11,760 nt of DNA, taken from positions 1-11,760 of the forward strand of contig CAVCTM010000066.1 in the NCBI GenBank assembly GCA_963605115.1, given 5' to 3'. Made by a program: the position numbers and the translations under genes. This document shows positions 1-5,730 of this stretch, one piece after another. This DNA comes from SVKR01 sp963605115 (lineage in GTDB: Bacteria > Bacillota > Clostridia > Oscillospirales > Oscillospiraceae). Under the pieces are notes generated by a model that saw only the letters and a list, made by a program, of their open reading frames with translations, had not been told where the DNA came from and did no database searches. Within the stretch, counting starts at the first letter, position 1, and each line of letters begins with the position of its first letter.

Positions 1-165
1 AGCTTGGCGTTTGCGCAAGCTTACAACCCCTCAGTCGCGCTTCGCGCGCCAGCTCTGCTGTGCACGCCCCCAGTGTGCGCACTGGGGGTGCCCTTGCACT
101 TCGGGAGCCTTTAAATTGTGCCGCTTCGCGGCATTTGATTTTCAAATCGCGTCGAGAATTTTCGA
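1..165. repeat. Hairpin-rich intergenic repeat (REP/MITE-like)
   Basis: Non-coding stretch made of successive inverted repeats. AGCTTG at 1-6 pairs with CAAGCT at 16-21. CGCGC at 36-40 pairs with GCGCG at 44-48 around TTC. CCCCCAGTG at 67-75 pairs with CACTGGGGG at 80-88 around TGCG. TGCCGC pairs with GCGGCA around TTC near 119-133. ATTTGA pairs with TCAAAT around TTT near 133-147. The core ACAACCCCTCAGTC (from about 23), the following CAGCTC and the later GGGAGCCTTT match, from memory, a hairpin repeat commonly seen between genes in gut Clostridia, usually ending in a matching GGGAGC arm. Here the middle seems diverged or filled by the CCCCCAGTG hairpin. No open reading frame in it looks real. 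The exact left boundary may lie outside the window. Confidence 0.65.
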
Positions 166-196
166 AAAAAAGACCGCCCACACGGGGCGGTCTTTT
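165..196. terminator. Bidirectional rho-independent terminator
   Basis: AGACCGCCC (171-179) pairs with GGGCGGTCT (185-193) over a five-base loop, with an A-run before and a T-run after, so it works on both strands. On the minus strand it lies about 15 bases after the stop of the small membrane-protein gene and closes that operon. Confidence 0.85.
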
Positions 197-210
197 CTAC
201 TATCCACTAT

Positions 211-669
211 TCACTTCCCCGTCAGCCCCAGCAGGGCGAGGGCGCGGTCGAGGAGTTCGGGGGCTCGCAGGACGGTGTATCGCGTGCCGGATTCGGCGTC
301 GAGGCGGTTGAATTCGCCGAGGTAGAGCGTTTTTCCCTTGCCGCCCTCGAAAAAGGTGATTTCGAGCTTGATCTCGCCGGAGGGCACGCCGTCTGTGAGC
401 GTGTCGGGAAAGAGCATCCGCGCGGCGCGGTATTCGTGCAGCAGCGCGAGCAGCGCCGCGGTGTCCACCTCCTGCCCGTCCGGGGAGGGGTAATAAAAGC
501 GCAGCGTCTCCTCGCCCTCCGCACGGAAGAGCAGAGAGACAGATTCACACCGAGCCGGATCCCCGGCGATCCGCCGCGGCAGAAACAGCCAAAGCGCCGC
601 CGCGAGGAGCAGTACAATGCCAATAATCCAGAACGTCTTTCCTCTTCTGTGAGAACCATTCGCTATCAT
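211..669 (-). CDS. Small membrane-anchored hypothetical protein
   Basis: A 152-residue protein I do not recognise. It has a short basic N-terminus (RRGK), one hydrophobic helix at about residues 13-29, then a soluble domain of about 120 residues. That domain would sit outside the cell if the positive-inside rule holds. The soluble part has regularly alternating charged and hydrophobic segments (EETLRFYYPSPDG, GEIKLEITFFEGGKG, KTLYLGEFNRLD) that suggest a small beta-rich fold. The start ATG overlaps the stop of the upstream secreted-protein gene as ATGA, and an AAGGAA ribosome site lies about 10 bases upstream, so translation is probably coupled. It is GC-rich like the rest of the window, whereas its operon partner is AT-rich. 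A terminator follows directly. The reading frame is very likely real; the function is unknown. Confidence 0.75.
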   Translation of the reverse strand: MIANGSHRRGKTFWIIGIVLLLAAALWLFLPRRIAGDPARCESVSLLFRAEGEETLRFYYPSPDGQEVDTAALLALLHEYRAARMLFPDTLTDGVPSGEIKLEITFFEGGKGKTLYLGEFNRLDAESGTRYTVLRAPELLDRALALLGLTGK

Positions 670-1739
670 ACAAGCGTGTATTCCTTATCAATAATCGTAT
701 AATATATCGGACCTTCGATAACAAAAGCGGCACTATAATAATCGTCGTATAGCCAGCCAGAAGGATTGCTGAAATGAGGAGATTCTATTGTTTCATTGAG
801 GTAAACTGAGGTCTGCTGCACGCCTGCGGGAATGCAGTCCGCTGTCTGCTGGGTCGCATTTGTATTAAGCCACGCTCTACAGGTTCCGACATAGGGCTCG
901 CTTCCGGTGTTGCCATTGTTCCAATAGGTCAGTTTATATGTGGCGTCGTATGTCACAATTGTTTGGATTTTACTATATCCATTTCCAACCGCAGACTCCG
1001 ATATACCAAGAAGATTAGCCAGAGTTTTCGTTGCGCTATAACCAAATTGGAAAGCAGAAATGGTCTTGCTCGGAACTCCGGCGCACTCAACCAAGAAGCT
1101 GACAAACGAACGCGCTTTGTTGTATGCATCAGTTCCCGATTTTGAGTAATCGCAGCTGAAATTATTAAAGAACGTGTACGAGTCCGTATACTGACGCCCG
1201 TTGGAAGTGTAAGTAGTTGTGTGGTAAGTAGTCGATCCCAAGGTTGACACATCACTTCTTATTTCCTTGGGCATATAAACAGAAACGCCAAAATCTTCGT
1301 TCCCTCCGGACAACTGGGATTGAATGAGCCCGTCTATCCGGTTAAGCATTTCTTCGGGATAATTGAACTGGTTTAAATCCTCTTTAGAGTAAGAGTTCAA
1401 ATTGAGAGTATGTTCTTCGACCAAGAGGAAAAGCTGATTTGTTCCTTGTGAGCATACTCTCAATGCATAATCGTCCCCAGAAAGGGAATACAGGTCCTCG
1501 TTTGCCGTTGCCGTTGCAACAACGACATCTCCAGTGCTTTGATTTGTAGAATAACTTGTTAAATTTCCGCGCCGAACGCTTGTAGCAATAGAATACTGTC
1601 CGTGCCCATCATGCTTCAAAAAAATTTCGCCTTCGGAAGGAAGGTCCATAGTGAAAGCTGCGAGAGAAAGGCTGTTTAGGCTTATAAACAGCGCTGCCAT
1701 GAGAGTTGCGCTAATGCCTTTGATGTGTCGTTTCTTCAT
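666..1739 (-). CDS. Secreted hypothetical protein with Sec signal peptide
   Basis: A 357-residue protein of unknown function. It begins MKKRHIKG, followed by a hydrophobic stretch to about residue 27 and a likely signal peptidase I site in LSLAAF, so it is probably exported. I see no LPXTG motif, lipobox or C-terminal membrane helix, so it may be released or held by other means. The mature part is rich in Ser, Thr, Asn and Tyr, as in many surface proteins of Gram-positive bacteria. It has only a few cysteines (in VCSQG, FSCDY, VECAG, GTCRA, ADCIP), enough for disulfides. An AAGGAGG site seven bases upstream fixes the start. Composition is clearly AT-richer than every other gene here, with sample rows near 40% GC, which hints at acquisition by transfer or at a different codon regime. 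A consensus promoter and a leader of about 125 nt lie upstream. Confidence 0.8.
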   Translation of the reverse strand: MKKRHIKGISATLMAALFISLNSLSLAAFTMDLPSEGEIFLKHDGHGQYSIATSVRRGNLTSYSTNQSTGDVVVATATANEDLYSLSGDDYALRVCSQGTNQLFLLVEEHTLNLNSYSKEDLNQFNYPEEMLNRIDGLIQSQLSGGNEDFGVSVYMPKEIRSDVSTLGSTTYHTTTYTSNGRQYTDSYTFFNNFSCDYSKSGTDAYNKARSFVSFLVECAGVPSKTISAFQFGYSATKTLANLLGISESAVGNGYSKIQTIVTYDATYKLTYWNNGNTGSEPYVGTCRAWLNTNATQQTADCIPAGVQQTSVYLNETIESPHFSNPSGWLYDDYYSAAFVIEGPIYYTIIDKEYTLV

Positions 1740-1780
1740 CGTAGTCCTCCTTATGCACTTTTTGAAGTTTCCTCTTTACT

Positions 1781-1819
1781 TTAGTGGCGCTGATCAGTCA
1801 ATATTACCCGCATAGGCAT
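1781..1819 (-). CDS. Possible 12-codon leader ORF
   Basis: Within the predicted leader of the secreted-protein transcript, a clear AAAGGAG site lies six bases before an ATG opening a 12-codon frame (MPMRVILTDQRH) that ends in TAA. It is about 40 bases ahead of the main gene's own ribosome site. It could be a regulatory leader peptide or a chance match in a long untranslated leader; no attenuator hairpin is obvious after it. Confidence 0.3.
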   Translation of the reverse strand: MPMRVILTDQRH

Positions 1820-1872
1820 CACGGACTCCTTTCTTAAATTTCTCGTCGCAAATTATTCTTCTGCTTGCCTAT

Positions 1873-1901
1873 ATTGTACCAGAATGTACTAAACCTGTCA
1901 A
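1873..1901 (-). promoter_or_regulatory. Consensus sigma-70/A promoter for the secreted-protein operon
   Basis: On the minus strand, TTGACA (1896-1901), a 17-base spacer and TACAAT (1873-1878). Transcription should start near 1866, giving a leader of about 125 nt before the ATG at 1739. Confidence 0.8.
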
Positions 1902-1938
1902 ATTCGCATTTTAAATAATTATGCACAACGAAATTTGA

Positions 1939-1967
1939 CTATTGCGCGAAAGCTTAGTGCACAATAG
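1939..1967. promoter_or_regulatory. Dyad upstream of the secreted-protein promoter
   Basis: CTATTGCGC (1939-1947) faces GCACAATAG (1959-1967) with one mismatch and an 11-base spacer containing AAGCTT. It sits about 40-65 bases upstream of the -35 box, where an activator might bind. TGCACAA also occurs at 1922-1928, between the dyad and the -35 box. Apart from this, 1968-2101 is AT-rich and holds nothing I can name. Confidence 0.35.
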
Positions 1968-2101
1968 CCAACTTTTGAGTGACCGCGTGCGTCGTTTCGT
2001 TAAACACACTCTGACTTTTTCAACTCGGTTATGCATTTGTTTTCTCTGCTTTCTGTGTCTATGGTGTATTGTTTTGCTTGAGGTGGCATCAGGCAGGTTG
2101 C

Positions 2102-2132
2102 AAAAAAAGAACGCCCCGCGGGGCGTTCTTTT
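2102..2132. terminator. Bidirectional terminator after the DUF523 gene
   Basis: GAACGCCC (2109-2116) pairs with GGGCGTTC (2121-2128) around CGCG, with seven A before and four T after on the plus strand. On the minus strand the hairpin begins within a few bases of the DUF523 stop codon and is followed by T7. Confidence 0.88.
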
Positions 2133-2581
2133 CACACCAGCTCCCCCATGTCCTCCTCGGTCCAGAGCTGCACTCCTGCTTGGCGGAGGGCTTCGGCGGC
2201 GGTGCCGTCGGCTGGGATGAGGCGGCGGGTGAAGCTGCCGTCATAGACGGCGCCGGCGCCGCAGGAGGGGCTGCGCGCCTTCAGGAGCGCGGCGCGGCAG
2301 TCGAAGAAGCGGGCGAGCTCCGCTGTCTGCTCCGCGCCGCGGCGGTACTGCGCCGTGACGTCCGCGCCCGACGCGGTGAACACGCCGCAGTCCCGGCGCT
2401 CCGCGCTCTCGCGCGGGGTGGCGAGCCCGCCGAGCTGCTCCGGGCAGACGGGCACGAGCGCCCAGCGCGCCCGCAGCGCCGCGAGCGTTTCCGCCGGGAG
2501 CGGGCGGGACGCGCCGTCATAGCGGCAGCGCAGTCCGAGCAGGCAGGCGGAGACGAGCAGCGCGGGCTTCCCGGCGCTCAT
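2132..2581 (-). CDS. DUF523 family protein
   Basis: 149 residues. The family signatures are all present: an N-terminal SACLLG-x-x-CRYDG block (about residues 12-23), VPVCPEQLGG-x-x-TPR in the middle, and a SPSCG-x-G-x-VYDG-x-FT block in the C-terminal half. The invariant cysteines in these blocks suggest metal or Fe-S binding, but the biochemical role of DUF523 is not established to my knowledge. The start was set at the ATG whose first bases overlap the LysR stop as ATGA. A longer frame reaching back to 2767 lies inside the LysR gene and has a low-complexity Arg/Pro-rich extension foreign to the family. Coupling to a LysR gene implies joint expression. The terminator overlaps its stop codon, so it is the last gene of the unit. 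Confidence 0.88.
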   Translation of the reverse strand: MSAGKPALLVSACLLGLRCRYDGASRPLPAETLAALRARWALVPVCPEQLGGLATPRESAERRDCGVFTASGADVTAQYRRGAEQTAELARFFDCRAALLKARSPSCGAGAVYDGSFTRRLIPADGTAAEALRQAGVQLWTEEDMGELV

Positions 2582-3480
2582 GTGACGCCTCCGACGCGCG
2601 CGGCGGCGGATTTCTGGCGCTGGCAGTAGTCTGTCAGGAAGCGGAAAAAGTCCTCCACGACGGAGTTGTCCGTCTTGTTGCGGTTGCATGTCATGATGAG
2701 CTCGCGGCTGCACGGCGGGTCGCGCAGCTCCAGCAGGCGGACCTTCTCCGGGTCCGGGTGCCCCCACGAAAACTCCGGCCAGAAGCCGATGCCGAGGTTC
2801 GCGCCGATCATATTCTGCACCGCGGCGGGGCTGTCGCTCTCGAAGACGATGCGCGGCTGAAAGCCGACGCGCTGGCAGAGCAGCTGGAAGATATGGCCGA
2901 GCTGACGATAGCCCATGAGGGAGATGAAGCCCTCGTTTTCGACCTCGCGGAGCGTGATGGAGTCGCTGTACTGATAGCGCCCCGCCTGCGCGGGCACGGC
3001 GAGGAAGATCTTCTCCGTGCAGACGAACTGCATCGGGCTTTGCAGCGCGTCCGCCGGGCAGAACATCTTCGTCGAGATCTCGACGTCGTAAACGTCGCTC
3101 TGGGAGTTTTGCAGCAGCTGGAAATTCAGCGCGCTGTGGCTGCGCTTATACTCGATGATCGCGTTCGTGACGAGCAGGGAGGCGGCGAGGACGTTGACGT
3201 GGATCGTCTCGTCCTGCAAATGCGCCATGGTCTGGAGCTTGTCCGGCAGCATGTCGAGCGCCTCGACGATCGGCTCGGCGTGGCTGCGGAGATATTTGCC
3301 GTATTCGGTGAGGACGATATTGCGGCCGCGCCGCGAAAACAGCGGGACGCCGAGGCTCGCCTCCAGCCGGTGGATCGCCTGGCTGAGCGCCGGCTGGGCG
3401 ATGTGGAGCTTCTCGGCGCTCGCGGTCATATGCTGGGTGGAGGCGACCTCAAGAAAATAGCGGAGCTGCGTCAATTCCAT
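2578..3480 (-). CDS. LysR-family transcriptional regulator
   Basis: 300 residues, typical for the family. The N-terminal winged helix-turn-helix is clear: MELTQLRYFLEVA, then TASAEKLHIAQPALSQAIHRLE (about residues 19-40), followed by LG-x-PLFSRRGR and LTEYG. The remainder is the periplasmic-binding-protein-like effector domain, with a typical second-lobe segment near AAVQNMIGANLGIGFWPE. The start at MELTQLRYF was chosen because an AGAGAAGG site precedes it at proper spacing; the 35 residues encoded further upstream do not resemble the family and lie in the promoter. The gene is divergent from the PQ-loop gene and overlaps DUF523 by four bases. A consensus promoter and a dyad in its leader suggest autoregulation. 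The ligand cannot be inferred. Confidence 0.93.
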   Translation of the reverse strand: MELTQLRYFLEVASTQHMTASAEKLHIAQPALSQAIHRLEASLGVPLFSRRGRNIVLTEYGKYLRSHAEPIVEALDMLPDKLQTMAHLQDETIHVNVLAASLLVTNAIIEYKRSHSALNFQLLQNSQSDVYDVEISTKMFCPADALQSPMQFVCTEKIFLAVPAQAGRYQYSDSITLREVENEGFISLMGYRQLGHIFQLLCQRVGFQPRIVFESDSPAAVQNMIGANLGIGFWPEFSWGHPDPEKVRLLELRDPPCSRELIMTCNRNKTDNSVVEDFFRFLTDYCQRQKSAAARVGGVT

Positions 3481-3508
3481 CGCGGGAACCTTCTCTCTGT
3501 CAGTTTTG

Positions 3509-3524
3509 ATAACGCAAAGGTTAT
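3509..3524. promoter_or_regulatory. Candidate LysR operator in the LysR leader
   Basis: Perfect dyad ATAAC-N6-GTTAT just downstream of the predicted LysR start site. A second, AT-only dyad with the same 5-6-5 layout, ATATA-N6-TATAT, lies at 3541-3556, 32 bp away (three helical turns) and inside both promoters. LysR boxes usually show T-N11-A; this one is T-N12-A. Confidence 0.4.
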
Positions 3525-3537
3525 GTTCGTAGCTTAA

Positions 3538-3566
3538 ATTATATATTGGACTATATGAGTTGTCAA
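3538..3566 (-). promoter_or_regulatory. Consensus promoter for LysR-DUF523
   Basis: Minus strand TTGACA (3561-3566), a 17-base spacer and TATAAT (3538-3543), a perfect consensus match. It overlaps the divergent plus-strand promoter, so the two directions should compete for RNA polymerase. Confidence 0.85.
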
Positions 3567-3575
3567 GGCTATAAT
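3546..3575 (+). promoter_or_regulatory. Promoter for the PQ-loop gene
   Basis: TTGGAC (3546-3551), an 18-base spacer and TATAAT (3570-3575). The LysR -35 box lies inside its spacer. The leader is about 30 nt, with AGGGGGA ahead of the start. Confidence 0.7.
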
Positions 3576-3613
3576 AGCGTAGCAATCAGAAATTACAGGG
3601 GGATTCATTTCTT

Positions 3614-3898
3614 ATGGAAGTCGCAGAGGTTCTGGAAACGTCAATGCTGGTGTGCTTCGGCGCATCGTGGCCCATCTCCGTCATCCGCAATATCCGCGCG
3701 AAGACGGCGAAGAGCATGAGCTTGCAGTTCATCCTGCTCATCATCACGGGCTACCTCGCCGGCATCATCGCCAAGCTCATCACGGGTCAGATCAGCTACG
3801 TTCTGCTGGTTTACCTCTTCAATCTTGCTATCGTCTCCATCAACCTCATCGTTTATTTCGTCAACCGCCGCCACGACCGCGAGCTGGAGGACGACTGA
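3614..3898 (+). CDS. PQ-loop (SemiSWEET-like) small membrane protein
   Basis: 94 residues with three predicted membrane helices at about 6-24, 37-56 and 61-83, the size and topology of a single PQ-loop or SemiSWEET unit. Helix 1 ends SWPISVIRNIRAKTAKSMSLQF, matching the PQ-loop pattern in which a proline pair motif is followed by a KT/KS-x-x-x-MS segment; here the usual PQ is WP. Such units dimerise to form transporters, often for sugars, but many bacterial members have no known substrate. A ribosome site AGGGGGA lies about 10 bases upstream. The gene is divergent from the LysR regulator with interlocked promoters, making it the most likely target of that regulator. A strong terminator follows directly, so it is monocistronic. 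Confidence 0.78.
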   Translation: MEVAEVLETSMLVCFGASWPISVIRNIRAKTAKSMSLQFILLIITGYLAGIIAKLITGQISYVLLVYLFNLAIVSINLIVYFVNRRHDRELEDD

Positions 3899-3904
3899 AA
3901 AGGC

Positions 3905-3938
3905 AAAGGACCGGTCCCATCGGGGACCGGTCCTTTTT
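3905..3938. terminator. Bidirectional terminator after the PQ-loop gene
   Basis: GGACCGGTCCC (3908-3918) pairs with GGGACCGGTCC (3923-3933) around a four-base loop, flanked by AAA and TTTTT. Confidence 0.88.
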
Positions 3939-3971
3939 GTCAAGTCCGAAAAAACGCCGCTTCAAAAGGAC

Positions 3972-4006
3972 TGACCGGGAGCCAAACGGCTCCCGGTCAA
4001 TTTTTT
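3972..4006. terminator. Second hairpin in the convergent gap
   Basis: TGACCGGGAGCC (3972-3983) pairs perfectly with GGCTCCCGGTCA (3988-3999) around AAAC. The T-run (T6) follows on the plus strand. On the minus strand the hairpin directly follows the stop of the 99-residue gene but has only a short interrupted T-run. With the hairpin at 3905-3938 it insulates the two convergent units. Confidence 0.75.
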
Positions 4007-4305
4007 CAGATATCCATATCCAGCAGATAGGAGCTGAGGCCCTTGCCGTGCATATCGACGGAGAGGGAGCGAGTGACGCCGCCGCCGAGCGCGGCGTACA
4101 TCACGAAGTTCAGCGCGTGGATGTTCGGCAGCTCATAGCGGACGACCTCGCCCTTGACGATGCCCTTGAAGTGCTCCTTCACGCGCTCCGGCGTGACCTT
4201 TTCGCGCAGCAGCTCGAAATCCTTGGGATCATAGGCGATGAGGGACACGTTGGAGATGTTGCCCTTGTCGCCGGTGCGGGAATGCGCGATTTCATAAAGC
4301 TTCAT
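4006..4305 (-). CDS. AtuA C-terminal-type (ferredoxin-fold-like) domain protein
   Basis: 99 residues. It corresponds to the domain at the C-terminus of full-length AtuA proteins. The marks are an early arginine-rich loop RTGDKGNISNVSLIA (residues 10-24), the segment LLREKVTPERVKEHF (32-46), KGEVVRYELPNIHALNFV (51-68) and a Gly-rich stretch ALGGGVTRSLSVDMHGK (72-88). The start at MKLYEIAHSRTGDKGN has an AGAAAGGAG site; the frame open upstream to 4542 overlaps AtuA and is not homologous. The gene begins 19 bases after the upstream atuA-like gene stops, so the two are almost certainly co-translated and likely form one complex equivalent to the fused AtuA of other organisms. The catalytic role is not known to me. 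Confidence 0.82.
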   Translation of the reverse strand: MKLYEIAHSRTGDKGNISNVSLIAYDPKDFELLREKVTPERVKEHFKGIVKGEVVRYELPNIHALNFVMYAALGGGVTRSLSVDMHGKGLSSYLLDMDI

Positions 4306-4324
4306 CGATTTTGCAGCTCCTTTC

Positions 4325-5680
4325 TCAGACTTCAAAGACCCGTACAGCGGGGCGGACGTCCTCGCGCGGGACGAGGATGGACGCCACGGAGACGATGTCG
4401 CGCGTGCGCTTGACCGCGCCGCAGCCGCCGGCGGGGCCGTTGGTATAAAGCGCCTCGACTTCGTTCGGGATGAGGTCCGCAATCGCCTTGGTTCTGGCGC
4501 GGCCCGCGGCGCGGACGCGCACCTCGGACAGGCCCTCGTCATACCTGTAGTCGGGGTTCCAGTAAAGGCTGTTGCAGCCGATGAGGTCGAATTTCAGCTC
4601 GTCGAACTGACCCGGGGCGATGAGCTCGATGCGCTCTTTCAGAATTTCGATGGCGAGCTTGGCGCGCGCGAGGCAGCCGGGGCCGCCGTAGCTGATCTCG
4701 CCGTCGCCGATGAAGCAGTCCTTATAGCCGATGGAGCACTTGAAGGTGTCCGTGCGCGGCTTGCCGGTCGCGCCCTCGACGCGGACGACGTCCTTCGCGA
4801 TCTCGGTGAACTTCACCTGCTTGAAATCCGCGACGACGTCCGGCGTCAGGTAATTCTCCGGGTCGTGGATCTCGTAGACGATCTGCTCCGAGCAGGTCCC
4901 CACCGTCACCATGCCGCCGGCCTCGGGGACCTTGGTGACGACGAAGGAGCCGTCCTCCGCGATCTCCACGATCGGGAAGCCGAGGTGGCCCACGCCGGGA
5001 ACATCCTTCTTGCCCGGCTCGGCGAAATAGCCGCCCGTGACCTGGCCGCCGCACTCGAGCAGGTGGCCGACCATGGTGCCCTTGCCCAGCTTGTCCCAGT
5101 CGTCCAGCTTCCAGCCGAACTCGTGGATGAGCGGCGCCATAAAGATTGCCGGGTCGGAAACGCGGCCGGTGATGACCACGTCCGCGCCCTCGTCGAGGGC
5201 CTTCAGGATGCCCTCCACGCCCATGTAGGCGTTCGCGGAGACGATTTTTCCGGGCAGCTTACTCAGCGGCTCGCCGGTCTCCCAGACCTGAACGTCCATG
5301 TATTTTTCAATGTTCGGCAGCAGATCGTCGCCGGTAACGCAGGCGATCTTCATGCCGGTCAGGCCGTGCTTTTTCGCGATTTCGACGCACTTGGCTGCGC
5401 CCGCCTCCGGGTTGGCCGAGCCCATGTTGGTGATGAGCTTGACATGGTGCTTCCAGCAGAGCGGCAGCGCCTTTTCCATGCGGTGCTCCAGCAGGCCGTT
5501 ATAGCCCTTTGTGGGGTCCTTGAGCTTGGCCTCCTGGCCGATGGCGATGGTGCGCTCGGCGAGGCACTCATAGCTGATATAGTCGAGATTGCCCTTTTCG
5601 ATCAGCTCCAGCGAGGGCTCCAGACGGTCGCCCGCGTAGCCGGCGCCGGACCCGATGCGGATGGTTTTCATAGCAGACAT
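4325..5680 (-). CDS. AtuA-family (DUF1446) protein
   Basis: 451 residues from the first ATG. AtuA is named from the acyclic terpene utilisation (citronellol/geraniol) cluster of Pseudomonas, but its reaction is unsettled, and the family is widespread in clusters for other small acids. Family features visible: KTIRIGSGAGYAGDR at the N-terminus, NLDYISYECLAERTI (31-45), LITNMGSANPEAG (82-94), ADVVITGRVSDPA (166-178), GHLLECGGQVTGG (205-217), and a C-terminal GPAGGCG segment. It lacks the roughly 100-residue C-terminal domain of fused AtuA, which is the next gene. The start is uncertain: ATG 5671 gives the usual MKTIRIGSG start and about 11 bases of spacing from GGAAAGG, whereas ATG 5680 sits only 2-3 bases from it. 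It lies 50 bases after the transporter gene with no terminator between, so it is in the same operon. Confidence 0.88.
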   Translation of the reverse strand: MSAMKTIRIGSGAGYAGDRLEPSLELIEKGNLDYISYECLAERTIAIGQEAKLKDPTKGYNGLLEHRMEKALPLCWKHHVKLITNMGSANPEAGAAKCVEIAKKHGLTGMKIACVTGDDLLPNIEKYMDVQVWETGEPLSKLPGKIVSANAYMGVEGILKALDEGADVVITGRVSDPAIFMAPLIHEFGWKLDDWDKLGKGTMVGHLLECGGQVTGGYFAEPGKKDVPGVGHLGFPIVEIAEDGSFVVTKVPEAGGMVTVGTCSEQIVYEIHDPENYLTPDVVADFKQVKFTEIAKDVVRVEGATGKPRTDTFKCSIGYKDCFIGDGEISYGGPGCLARAKLAIEILKERIELIAPGQFDELKFDLIGCNSLYWNPDYRYDEGLSEVRVRAAGRARTKAIADLIPNEVEALYTNGPAGGCGAVKRTRDIVSVASILVPREDVRPAVRVFEV

Positions 5681-5730
5681 CTTCCTTTCCGTAGAATTTT
5701 TTGAAGTGGTGGAGAAAGTTGAAATTCAGA

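Noticed and set aside
11..325. 104-codon plus-strand frame at the left edge
   Set aside because: It runs through the hairpin repeat and a terminator and into the antisense of the small membrane-protein gene.
1911..2135. 74-codon minus-strand frame in the AT-rich gap
   Set aside because: It starts inside the DUF523 terminator, has no ribosome site, and the Lys/Arg/Ser-rich peptide resembles nothing known.
2758..3537. 259-codon plus-strand frame opposite the LysR gene
   Set aside because: Antisense shadow; the LysR frame has a recognisable helix-turn-helix and a proper start.
4865..5704. 279-codon plus-strand frame opposite the AtuA gene
   Set aside because: Antisense to a clear family member, with shadow-type composition.
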